64,000 nucleotides of DNA, from NCBI GenBank assembly GCA_030533445.1, contig CM060070.1, forward strand, positions 22,859,501 to 22,923,500, read 5' to 3'. How positions within the stretch are numbered: position 1 is the stretch's first letter; every line of letters begins with the position of its first letter. The translations under genes and the position numbers were made by a program. This document shows, piece after piece, positions 53,801 to 64,000 of the stretch. The notes under the pieces are model-generated. The model was not told the DNA's origin. It saw only the letters and a list, made by a program, of their open reading frames with translations, and searched no databases. Origin of the DNA: Cyprinodon diabolis (taxonomy: Eukaryota > Chordata > Actinopteri > Cyprinodontiformes > Cyprinodontidae).

Positions 53801-56320
53801 TGTCTAAGCATGACAGAGCAAGCTTATTAGCATCAAGTCAGCCATTTCCTAGTACTGGAAGACACAGGAGTTACAAATGGAGTGTACAACGTTATATTCA
53901 CCCTCTAGCCTCCTTAGAATATGGCCTAAGGGACCCTTGAGGCTTAAAGCAGTAATTTCTTTGTCTTCCTTGGTGATGTTTTTTTCATTTCTCAGACATG
54001 CTCTTGGATGCTGCTGGCAATTCACCAAAACAAACACAAACCTGAAACTAGTTGCAATTAGTCTTGCACTGATTCTAAATAAAATGTCCAAATTAAATGG
54101 TAAGACTATAAATTGCACACCAATAAGAAACAGAGGTCACAGTTTTATTTTGTTTTGTTTTTCAAATAAGGCTTACCTTCCAAGTACTTTTGAGTTCTGC
54201 TAAAACCAGCTTTGTTCCCCCACCCTTGCATTTTTGTCCTCTTACCCATCTAACAATTGGTGACCTTTGAACCGTGTCATTTATCACAGTAGTCAGAATC
54301 TATTGAGATGATTCATTGTGCAGTCCTCAAGGGTGCAAACTTGATGCATCAATGAAAAAAAGAGCATCGTACAGTACATTCAGACCAGCAATCTACAAAA
54401 GTACCCTAACCCTAAACTCCTTTAAATTTGCACTATGCTATAAACACATGAAACTATTTCATAAAAATTTTGAATGCAGAAAATTGACAATTTTCCATGG
54501 CTTTACAACTTTTTTTTATAAAGCACAATTCAGCTAAAAAATTGAGTGCTAGACATGAGAAAAAAAAGAAAAAATAAGTACAATGCAATGGCGGTAAGGT
54601 ACACAAATAATTAAAGTGAGTAGAAAAGAAGAATTTAAATGAGATGATTGAAGTAAAAACCAGAAAATGAAAGGAGTTCGACTGACAAATTAATTATGTT
54701 TAGATAAGACAAAATCAAAGGCATCAACTCAATCTAAAGCAGCTTGGTTTCTGTTCCATGAATTTCCTTTTTATTATCTATTGTCTTATTATCTAGGTGT
54801 GGACTTTGACAAAAGCATTCTAAAACATGGATACAGCTTAACCACTAACCCTTGGAAACATTAGTTTTAACAATATAATATCAATGTTTGTACAATATAT
54901 TGTTGTGTTCCTACCATATGGCTAAGGATAATCTACTACAAAAATGGCCGGTGCAAAAAAATTCAGATACAAATGCCCGACACCACTCCACACTTTATGC
55001 TGATAAATAACAATACATTTTTATTTATACAATTTTTATTATTTATACAGCAATTTGGTGATGAAGAAGCATAATGTAGTTAAATGATAACATATTGTAA
55101 ATAACAAAAAGGCTTTATTATTAAAGTGAAGTGAAAGGTTACAACTTTTCTCACTTTATTCCTCACCCGTCTGTTTTTTTTTTTTCTTTATTTTCTTTAT
55201 TTTCTAAGGCTGTTTTATCCCAGTTTTTCGTAAAAAAAACTTTTTTGGCCTTCCTATAACAGTGTCCTGTTGGCTAACATTAAATTACACACTGGTGGAC
55301 TGATTGCTTGCCAACTATGTGACTTACGAAAGTAATTAGAGGAGCTTGGTTTTTATTTATGGTGTCAATGCGAATTAAAAAAAAATATATATTTATTTCT
55401 TTCACTTAAAAATGATGTGCTCATATGGTCTATACAATCAAATTTGAATAAAATACAAAGAGCTTTGCGATTGTAATAAGATAAAATGTAAATAAATGCA
55501 ATGGGAATGGGGCCGTAAAATCTGCAAACAGTTTATGTCTACTAGAATTTTTCAAAAGTGAAGCTATTTGATTTTTTTCTTACCTTTTCAAATTGTGTTC
55601 ATCAAAGTACAGGTCAATTAGGGATATTTTCTTTACAAATAAAAATGAAAATACAAATTTACACCTTATTCTATTAATGGCAATGCGAGGGAGTTTTCTT
55701 GAAAGTAAACCTCATTCCTTTGGAACAAGAGATAGTGAACTTGACCTTGCATCATTTTTTTCAAAGCATACTGTATGAGTGTTTCAGCTGCTGTCACCTT
55801 GGGTGCTTGCTATGCACCTGCTCTTCATAGACCCCTGACTAAAAATGCTGGGAAAAAATTTTGCATTTCCATGGTAACTGTCAAAATTAAAAATGCATCA
55901 AATATTTCCTATGCAAAAACAGAAACTATGAAAGCATTTTCACTGTGACAGAAATGTGCCACATTATGCCAGTGGTAAGAAAGATGACTCTCTTAACATG
56001 TGAACAGCACTGTAGTAACATTTACATACTCACACCACGACCGCTATGTGCACTGAAAAATTTTACTGCAACAAGTATAGATTAGGCTGTTATTGACAAT
56101 ACACAAGATATCTTTCTATGGTCTGTTGTATATATAATACTAATGCGCTGTGAAAAAATATGCCTTGAGCACTTCTTTACAACTGTCCTTTCTAGAGTAG
56201 GTGTGTGAAATTGACCAAAACACAATATTATAAATGGAAAAAAATGGCCTGTGTATTATTCCCTCCTCTCACTATCTCTTTGTATTACTTAGTGTAATTC
56301 ACCTCCTTCAATCACCTTAA
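50861..56320. other. Long AT-rich stretch, no gene recognised
   Basis: About 5.4 kb without a recognised transposon or gene. Overlapping plus and minus frames (53473-53799 against 53371-53553, 53877-54203 against 53849-54118) have no motif. A T13 tract lies near 53070-53083, and small T and A runs are frequent. Confidence 0.45.
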
Positions 56321-56399
56321 CCTTCCCAATGGGATACGGGAGAATTGGGATTGAGAGAAGAGGTGGGGAGGCCTCCAGCACTGCGCACTTCTCGGGTCC

Positions 56400-56960
56400 T
56401 CCTGTGTCATCGTGCAGCGCAGAGGCCATGGCGCCTCAGACCAGAAGAAACGCAAGAAGAGCAGTGAGAACAGCAGAGTGGATTGTGGGCGCTCCCCTTC
56501 TCTTTGTTAAAGAAATTTCTTCCCAGCGCTGCAGGAATAGGTTTTGCAGCTTCCGCTGCAGGTCCAGCCGGATCCGGCCACAAGCTTCTTCCCCATTTCT
56601 GTCGGAGTGCTGAACTGTTGAAAAAACTCTAAATCCCTTCACAGACTCCGCATCACACTGATAACGCCAAACCAAAAAGAACATGACTTGAATTAGTTTT
56701 TGTCTACTGCATATTCTATTTGAACTTCCACATCAATGTGTTTTGCACCACGTTTTTTCTCCCACGCTGTTTACATCCGATCACCTACTGCACTTTGCAG
56801 AACGGACGTTTTTTTTACAAAACTGACATGTTTTTTATTTCCCTGCTAAGCTGCTGCTCATTTACTGTCTGAAAGCTGTTCAAAAAGAAATTTCTATTTG
56901 TATACACTCTGTGTACACAACATGACAATAAAAGTGTCTAAGTTCTGCTGTGAATATGTT
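56400..56960 (+). pseudogene. LINE ORF2 end and 3' untranslated region (probable)
   Basis: Reading frames in 56430-56640 give RRAVRTAEWIVGAPLLFVKE and, in another frame, TSFFPISVGVLN, which resemble the RIVG-PLP-I--L---RC and -SFFP-AI-LLN segments at the end of jockey/CR1-superclade ORF2. This is followed by CACTTTGCAGAACGG and, at about 56925, GACAATAAAAGTGTCTAA, a typical tail with polyadenylation signal. The region is GC-richer than its surroundings. Confidence 0.45.
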
Positions 56961-56991
56961 TTTTTTTTTAAAGAAAAGGGAAAATAGAAAT

Positions 56992-57330
56992 CTAAAAACC
57001 AAAGTAAAAAAGAAAAAAAAAAAAACGCGACTTGTTTCCTTCTCCTCCGGAACTGGTTCCTGGCGCTGTTCTTGAATGTCGCCTCCAGGAACGCGTAGAG
57101 GACCAGGGTTCAGGCAGCAGCGGAAATGGGAGAGCCAAGTGCCCACCCCGCATTAGAAGGGTGTCCAGGACGACGCCCAAACAGTATAGCAGCCAGCCAA
57201 CAAAGAAGCAGAACTTGAGGAGGTCCACGGTCCTTGCGGCCTTCTCATTCACAGGCTTCCCCCCAGAACCCTTCTGCGCATGGGGGGAGGAGGAGGACAG
57301 CCTGGAGACAATGGCCCAGCAGCAAGCAAG
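56992..57330 (-). pseudogene. Broken frame with a hydrophobic helix, unidentified
   Basis: The minus strand is open from about 57330 (after a TGA) to 56992: a proline run (CPPPPPHAQKGSGGKPVNEK), then ARTVDLLKFCFFVGWLLYCL and GVVLDTLLMRGG, which looks like a membrane segment. Near 57125 sense appears to pass to another frame: TLVLYAFLEATFKNSARNQF followed by RRRRKQVA, again protein-like, ending near 57027. This suggests an old coding region with one frameshift. No ATG is visible in the first frame; 57252 is a GTG. I do not recognise the protein. A GC-rich non-coding repeat remains possible. Confidence 0.3.
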
Positions 57331-57639
57331 GATCAGCGGTCTGAGTCGGGGTGTGGTGCGCAGCCCTCCAACAATGTGTCTCCGGTGTGGTTGCGGTCAT
57401 GGTAGACCCCATTCATAAAGCAAAAATGGAGTTTGTGTGATAGTCAAAAAATTATTAAAACATACATAAATCGATCAATACAATTTATAAAAATGAATAA
57501 AATAAGAAAAAACATTGTGCAATTGATGAGGAAAAGCCGTGTAATTTTCTATGGTTTCTTTTGTTGTGTTGTTTTTCTTGGATTTAGAAAACAAACATTT
57601 TTTTTTTTTAAAAAGCAACCTCATTCATGTTTAGCTCAG

Positions 57640-58080
57640 GCAGACAACTTCAAAGTTTGGGACGCCTGCCTAGGGGCCGGTCGACACGGAGAAGAAGGAA
57701 CGGTGGTGGTGAGATGCCCCTGCTGGAGCTGTGCAGTAGATCTGAGTCTCTTAGTCGATGGGACCGTTCGTTGTGCTTGACTTTGACTTTTTTTTAATTT
57801 ATTTATTTTTTGTGCCAGCTGCGAATTGAGTGGAAGAGGGCGGGGTCCCCTCTCTGACTCATCGGGATGTGACGGGGTCCGGCGGGCCTCTCTCTGACGT
57901 CAGGAGGCGGTGGTAAGGCCCAGGGCCCAGGAGGGCCCTGTAACAATGCTTGAGGGCTGGACCCCTCTCCAAACACTCAGGACATGGCAGGGAGGACCCC
58001 TATCCGACCACTCGGGATGCAGCGGGATCCGGTGGACCCCTTTCGGATATGGGGTGGGGGTGGTAGAGCGGTATGCGATA
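57640..58080. repeat. GC-rich degenerate repeat block
   Basis: Repeated short units such as ACTC(A/G)(T/G)CGGGATG(T/C), GGGGTCC, GG(C/T)GGACC and CCCCT-TC-GA recur about every 50-60 bases from 57840 to 58060. There are open frames on both strands (57900-58172 minus) but no motif. It resembles a minisatellite or the body of a GC-rich repeat. Confidence 0.4.
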
Positions 58081-58576
58081 TGATGCCTGCATGTCAATCT
58101 TATGATCTTTACAAGGCATGATGGCATCTGAAATCGGTAACACAACACAGACTCGACAAAGACGTGTGCCAAGAAGGCTTTGCTTGCTTCTTACTTTTGC
58201 AAATCAAAGAAAAATTTTGTATAGGGTCGTTTTTATTTTGGCAGTAGTGGTAGTGATCCAACCTGATCTGATCACCTTTACTGTATTTTACCTAAGCTAT
58301 TTAAAGGAAAAGTTGGGTCACATTCAGAATAAAAACTTCGGAAAGAACTTTAGGTATGAAATGATTAGATACTTTTTAACATATGTTAAGTGTTTATAAT
58401 TAAGAACTAAGAGAAAATAATTAAGAGAAATCCATGTTTGTCAAGAGCACTACTGCCACCTACCGGTTTGTTACGTGAAGGTACGGTATCGGATGTTGAG
58501 CAAGTCCCAGTGTATCTGGCATTTGTCACAACGTTCCATAATCCATGATGGCCACGATCAGTGCACTTTGCAAAAC

Positions 58577-58736
<160 letters not shown>

Positions 58737-58739
58737 TAA

Positions 58740-59330
58740 TGATGTGTTTTTTTCGATTTTAGTTCCATGGCTAATGGCCCTCTTCAAGTTGGCAATCAAA
58801 AGAGCAGGACTGCAGTAACCCGTCTGTGGTGGATGATGAATCAGAAAGGTGAAATACCTACTTTTTTTTCACTTTTACCCAATGTATTACAACATCCAAC
58901 TGCAATGTACATGGACATTGTCAGCCTAACAATCGCTCTTGCGAATTTCAATGCGGAACTCCTCACGAAATCTTAAGTAATTGTTGTTGATTGCAGGGGT
59001 GTCCATTAGTTCACAAAGACTTTGCTTGTAAAGCAGGGAGAATGGCGCTGGGCTTACTGCACCGTGGCGTCAATGCCGGAAGATATGAGGGGTTACTATA
59101 TTTTGGCAAAAATTACCGTTCTGGACTCAGTGATCGCGACAAAAACATATTGTATTTATTTTTTACTGATTAAGGCTTAATAAGGACTTATTTAAATTCA
59201 TTACATTCCCGCAAATGTAATAGTTTTAGGTATAAATAATGACCCATTGGTTATTCCTTGCTGACTGGACTTTTTCTTTTCAAATAATGCTTACATCTAA
59301 CCCCTTGTTGCATAAATAACCTCAGATTTC
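58740..59330. other. Unclassified, upstream of LINE ORF1
   Basis: Short plus frames (58767-58976, 58991-59173) have some protein-like composition but no recognised motif. They could be the 5' part of the LINE that follows. Confidence 0.3.
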
Positions 59331-59333
59331 TGG

Positions 59334-59830
59334 TTGTTTTCTGCTAACCGATTTTTCCTGCTCAGTGAGAAGCCCACTTTAGTAAATGGCAGCTCCATAG
59401 TCAGAAACGTGGCACGACAGACACCAGGGACCATAGTAAAATGTTTGCCGGGGGCCAGAACGGGCGACATCAAATCCTACCTGAAAATGCTGGCCAAGCA
59501 TAAGGTTAAATACAGTAGATTGTTATTCAGGCTGGCGGTAATGACATCTGTTTACGCAGATCGAAGGTCACTAAAATTAGTGTTGCTTCGGTGCACAAGT
59601 TTGCCAAAACAACGTTGGACTCCGTAATTTTCTCTGGTCCCCTCCCTGATCTGACCAGTGATGAAATGTTTGTCAACATGTTGTCATTCAAATGCTTGTT
59701 GTCTAGGGGGTGTCCTGAAAACAATGTGCGCTACATTAATAATTGGCAATCCTTTTGGGGAAAGCCTGGTCTGATTTGGAAAGATGGCATCCCACTTGGA
59801 TGGTGCGGCTCTTATTTCTAGGAATCTGGC
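59334..59830 (+). pseudogene. LINE ORF1 fragment with SGNH esterase-like domain
   Basis: The first frame (59334-59627) reads PTLVNGSSIVRNVARQTPGT, then VKCLPGARTGDIKSYL, corresponding to the GDSIV-H-- and PGA-V-D- blocks of the SGNH hydrolase-like domain in LINE ORF1 proteins. After a frame change near 59535, GGNDIR-type sequence and then FSGPLPDLTSDEM (59591-59821), RYINNWQSFWGKPGLIWKDG follow, ending where the DG-HP motif (Asp-His dyad) should be; here a frameshift gives DGIPLGW. The esterase is thought to aid membrane or RNA handling during retrotransposition. This copy is inactive. Confidence 0.8.
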
Positions 59831-60059
59831 CAAATTTACGTATCAATTCTCCAGAACACTGACCACCCAGGGTGCAAACCAGGAAGCAGAGTCATAGTTT
59901 AACACACCTCTCTGCAGCTTCTCTACTGTTACCCACTCATTAGTTCATCCAGACAGTGTCTTGCCCATGACCAAAATTAAATAAATTAGATAAGAATCCC
60001 AAAGGAGTAAAGCTTGATAATCTAATTCGAATTCAAATAACTCCAATTGGGGAAAAAGT

Positions 60060-60850
60060 TGAAACAATTAAATGGGGTTTATTTAAGATAAGATCTCTTT
60101 TTTCATAAAGTCTGTTAGTTAATGACTAGATTTGTGATAATCACATTGATTTTTGCTGCCTTACAGAAACTGGGCTGCAGCAAGAGGATTATGTGAGGAT
60201 AACTCCATCTAGTTATTTAAATTTTCACATACCCAGAAATGCTTGGTCGAGGAGTAGGAGTAGCAACAATCTTTTAGTCTGATTTACTGATTACTCCAAA
60301 GGCAGTTAATAATTACTACTCTTTTGAACATTTAACCCTTAGTTTCCCTCATCCACATTACAAAGCCACAAAACCTCTTGTTTTTGTAACTTTGTATCAC
60401 CCACCAGGTCCTTACTCTGAATTTTTAAATGAGTTTTCAGAGCTCCTATCTGATTAGGTGTTAAATACTGACAGGGTCATCATAGAGGGGATTTTAACAT
60501 CCATGCTGACATTGAAGGTGATAGCTAAAGTGCAGCATTTAATGCTATCTTGGAAGCTATTGGCTTTGTTCAAAATGTGAATAGTCCCACACATTCGGAT
60601 CTTCATACTTTGAATGTTGTGCTGACATATGGCATTGAATGTGAAGGAATAACAGTATTTCACAACCCTGTCCTCTCTTAAAAGTTTTAATAACCCTCAG
60701 GATTACTTTAACAGAGTTTCCTCCCCCAAAAGAAGTGTTCATCTTAGCAGATCATTATCAGATAGTGCAGTTATAAATTTTAAAGAATCTATTTCACTTT
60801 CTCCTCTGTGTCGCTGAGCAGTTCTGCAGAGGGCAAAAGTTTAGTTTATT
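60060..60850 (+). pseudogene. LINE ORF2 endonuclease fragment (same element as 59334-59830)
   Basis: About 230 bp after ORF1, in the same orientation: HIDFCCLTETGLQQEDYV (60149-60200), the LTETWL-block with the catalytic glutamate, then GDFNIHADIEGDS (60490-60530) and NSPTHSDLHTLNVVLTYGIE (60583-60645), typical of the APE-type endonuclease of L2/CR1-like LINEs (GDFNIH, PTH---HTLDL). No SDH motif can be read with confidence. Many stops and frame changes. The reverse transcriptase is not present downstream, so the element is truncated. Confidence 0.75.
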
Positions 60851-61329
60851 CCCCTTCACAGCTTGATGGTTTTGTTGATGGGGTTGGTAGTTTTTCTGTT
60901 TTTCCCTTCCTATTCTACCTGCATTGCAGTGTCCATAAAATCTGTAATGCTCCCTGAATTAATTATAATAAAGATTTATATGCATAAATCAAGCAGAAAC
61001 CTATGGTGATAGCCCTACTGCTCCACTAGTGAAAGCAAAATATGTTGGGCTCTCTTTTTGGCATCAAGACAATTCTTGTTGCCACATTGCCAGACAGGAC
61101 ACTGTAAAAAAAATTAATAAAAAAAAAAAACAGTTTCTCTGCATTTAACTCATACACAGCTTAATTTACTGTCTGAGTACTGCTTTTAAGTTTAATTAAA
61201 AAGATTGGTTTCTGTAACTTTGGTTCAAATAAAGTAATACTGAATGCTTGAAATTATTCAATAGAGTTTGTTTATAGTTTTAAATGTATTTGCACATTTT
61301 TAATCACTTTCTGACTTGTCAATTTTGAT

Positions 61330-61440
61330 ATTCCTCTGTCCTAGGGCTGGACCATGTTGGTATCAGATATCAGCCAGTGTGCTCAGCCTATGTATCAGTA
61401 TCGGACTGGATCGGAAGAAAATGGATCATTGCATCTGTAG
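61330..61440. repeat. Possible MITE fragment with TATCAG/TCGGA motifs
   Basis: GGGCTGGACCATGTTGGTAT, then CAGATATCAGCCA, TATCAGTATCGGACTGGATC and GGAAGAAAATGGAT. Dispersed fish elements built of GTATCGG/TCGGATCGG motifs are known to me from memory. Only one end is visible. Confidence 0.35.
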
Positions 61441-63881
61441 TGTGCATGTTCAATAGGACAACATATGAGTATGAAGGCTTGTTTTTTTTTTTTTTCACAT
61501 GCCTTCCATAGACCTTAGGCCCCTTAACCATTCATATGGTGATGCTTTAAGTAATTGAAGGAATTATTAGTCCTGCATAATCATAATATAGAATTATCAC
61601 TGCATGAAGATGTCTCCCAGTCAATACCATGGTGCATATGTAAAGAATATAGATTGTGTAACTTAAATGGATTTTATTTATTAATAGATAAGTCAAAAAG
61701 TATTGATTTTAACACAAGGTTGAGCTTCTTGCTGCATACGAGCGATGTCTCATGCTGTTTGCTACATGCAGAACTCTTGCTGTGTAGAAGTGATTGCAAC
61801 ATATCCTTGTGATTACTGTCAGTGAATGTTATTAGGTGTTTTCTGATTGGGACTGCATCGGCGGCAGGGTTCACTCTACAGGCTTCATGGTAATATGCAA
61901 AGTGCTTTGTGAAGTAAACTCCCATCCTAAATACAATGCCGCCACCACCACTGTGTTGCCTTTGTGGGTATAATTTGACACAGATGCCGAGTCTGTCACA
62001 AAGGCAGTGGAAAACACATTAGGGATGAAAAAGTCAGCATGTCCCTTCACCCAAAAACAAAGCTATTTGAGGTTTGTGGTACAATCACCGGAGGATGCCA
62101 CTTGAATTTTCTCAATTCCAATGCTTAGTACTCCCTAGTCCTTAAGATGCCTTTCCTGGCACTAGTATGAAGTCACTTGAGTGAAAGCACATTTCTGGAC
62201 ACTCTAATAATGTGGCTTTTGAAGGATTGTCTTTTTTGGAAGATGGTGCCTATATGTCGATTCCCATTGTGAGGCTCTGTTAGCTTCAAGAGGCTGTAAA
62301 CAGTGAAAAAGTCTCTCTTTTTTTTTCATACTTATTTTTGAACCAAAACAATGCACTCATATTTTTTTAATTAATGAAAAATATTTGCAATTTGCAAAGA
62401 ACATATAAAACTGACATTTTTTTTTTTTTTTTTACAGGATGTGAGTATTCTTATTTCTGGGCAGAATATAGTATCCAACCTCAACAATCACATACAGGAA
62501 AAATGCTGTATGGGTTTGGATCTCTAATTCAGAGTTTTGTTTCCATCACTGAGAATGTTGGGCCCTAAATCTGAGAGCAATTTGGAAGATCTGTTTCATT
62601 TTCAGTAGGCCAGTAAAACCAGAAGCAGCTGCTTTCAGTCCTTTATACAGATCTGTTGGACAGTTTCTTTGTCATTGAAGTAATCAACATATTTTTTTTA
62701 CATTTAGTGAAAGATGGTTTCTAATGGATTTTAACAAAAAAACAGAAAGAAGTTTTTGTATAATTGGTGTCATGCAATAGGAAACATTGTTACAGATCTC
62801 AAGACAGTTAATTGGTCCGGTCAGAGTCAGGGCTGTTAGCTCTCAAAATTGTCTGGTATGATTTTGGTCAGCTGTTGCTATAAACTGCCTCCAGCTTTAT
62901 TTATAATGTTTTCTGAAATTGTTTATTTGTTTGACATTACTGTAAATACCCTCTTCTAAAAAAATTCAAGTCGATTTAAATAAAAAAGGATATAAGTTTG
63001 TGAAGCATGATTTTGTCCTGATTTGTCTGACAGCCCTTTGACTTTTTTTTTTATGAAGAACCATATAGGAACTAAATAGTAGAATACTGGTCATTTCAAT
63101 TATATGTCAGGTAGAATAAATACAAAGATAAAATTATGCTCTTTTGGTAGGAGGTGGTAGTCATAAATCTCAGCCAAACAGAGCTAATTCCACTAAACTC
63201 TGTGTATTTACTGTATGTAAGAATTGTATATAAATTAGGGTACAGTAATAATAATGCATTACATCCAAAGCAAGTGCACATTGTACTATCAAGGCATATG
63301 TAAAAAAGGAAATATGATAAAGCTTTTTTTTTTTTATTAGGAGAAAATATTTGCAAATCTGATAAAAAGAAGATAGCAAAAAAAGAAAAATACCTCAGCT
63401 AAATTTTGAGGTGACAGCATTATAATTCTGAATTAATTATAAATGTAAAAAGCCCAAACAAAAGATAAAACATAGGACATCAAAAAAGTAGGATCTCTCC
63501 AAATATAGCCTAAGGCCTTGCTATTTGAAAAGCATATTTACCATATTTGTGATTTTGCTTTGCTAATTCAAGTTTGTCATTCATGAATTGAATTTAAGAT
63601 TTTTGTACTAAAAAGAATTAGTGACCCGTTGTAGATCTGAAATCTAAACAACATCTTTCAGACCTACCTTCTGATGAAGCCTCTACCTTCTGAGCCACCG
63701 TCCAATGACAATTCTAAATATTTAGTAAACACCCTACAAAGACACACCCTATGGATTCACTTCTAACAGCTTGGCCTTCTTTCTGCCACCATATATTATC
63801 CTGAAAAAGTCCAAAATAACCGTTTGCATCAGAATTTTGCAAAAACATTAATGGAAAAAAAATCTAGTAAACTATCCTTTT

Positions 63882-63916
<35 letters not shown>

Positions 63917-64000
63917 TGTTACATAAATATTTATTGCATTCTTCAGGTAATATACATTACGTACTAAAAACTGAGACAGGGTGGTGTAATATGTTTTTTC
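61441..64000. other. AT-rich non-coding stretch, nothing recognised
   Basis: About 2.5 kb with no supported gene. Contains T-tracts (61486-61496, 62420-62435) and a (TTTA)8 microsatellite at about 63884-63916. The cysteine-rich region near 61940-62100 (plus) could be read as a decayed zinc-finger-like stretch but is not convincing. Confidence 0.4.

Overview
The window looks like AT-rich, non-coding DNA from a ray-finned (teleost) fish. I could not assemble any intact host protein-coding gene. The evidence for a fish is the repeat mix: a chromodomain Ty3/gypsy element of the Tf1/sushi type, hAT, PIF/Harbinger, TTAA-target and Tc1-like DNA transposons, a tRNA-derived SINE, and fragments of several non-LTR retrotransposon families, including one whose ORF1 encodes an SGNH-type esterase. 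Assignments to named repeat families come from memory and are graded accordingly. Boundaries, target-site duplications (TSDs) and inverted repeats were read directly from the sequence.

Layout. 0-10 kb: degenerate tandem repeats, a solo LTR with a TTTTC duplication (2924-3610, minus), a SINE (4976-5294) and LINE scraps. 9.8-10.1 kb: a promoter-like GC-rich block ending in ATG followed by a splice donor. 10.2-13.4 kb: a foldback, hAT-like element with long inverted arms, one arm interrupted by a TTAA-flanked insertion. 13.8-14.4 kb: convergent fragments of the two Harbinger proteins. 15.4-17.4 kb: a LINE interrupted by a 634-bp Harbinger-type MITE with a TCA duplication, then an L1 ORF2 fragment. 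18.1-22.7 kb: LINE and SINE-like pieces and a complete non-autonomous hAT element with a perfect 8-bp duplication.

27.2-32.8 kb holds the main feature, a complete 5.6-kb Ty3/gypsy chromovirus. It has two 640-bp LTRs that differ at about 9 positions and a TGGAG target duplication. An 11-nt primer-binding site is exactly complementary to a segment inside its own LTR, where the transcript should begin, which is the self-priming arrangement of the Tf1/sushi group. Gag, zinc knuckle, protease, reverse transcriptase, RNase H, integrase and chromodomain are all present, but the reading frame is broken by frameshifts and two stop codons.

37-61 kb: a LINE RT remnant, a Tc1 transposase remnant, an element with GTGTGAC inverted termini enclosing both ends of a multi-copy fish protein family, a palindromic element with 230-bp arms enclosing a candidate first coding exon, a 158-bp GATA microsatellite, and the 5' part of a LINE (esterase ORF1 plus endonuclease). 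Long stretches between these (about 5.3-7.0, 24.3-27.1, 32.8-37.6, 38.4-40.0, 50.9-56.3 and 61.5-64 kb) show nothing I can support. The window reads as an intergenic or intronic landscape shaped by nested transposition. Several host-element pairs give relative ages because the younger insertion cleanly interrupts a recognisable older one.
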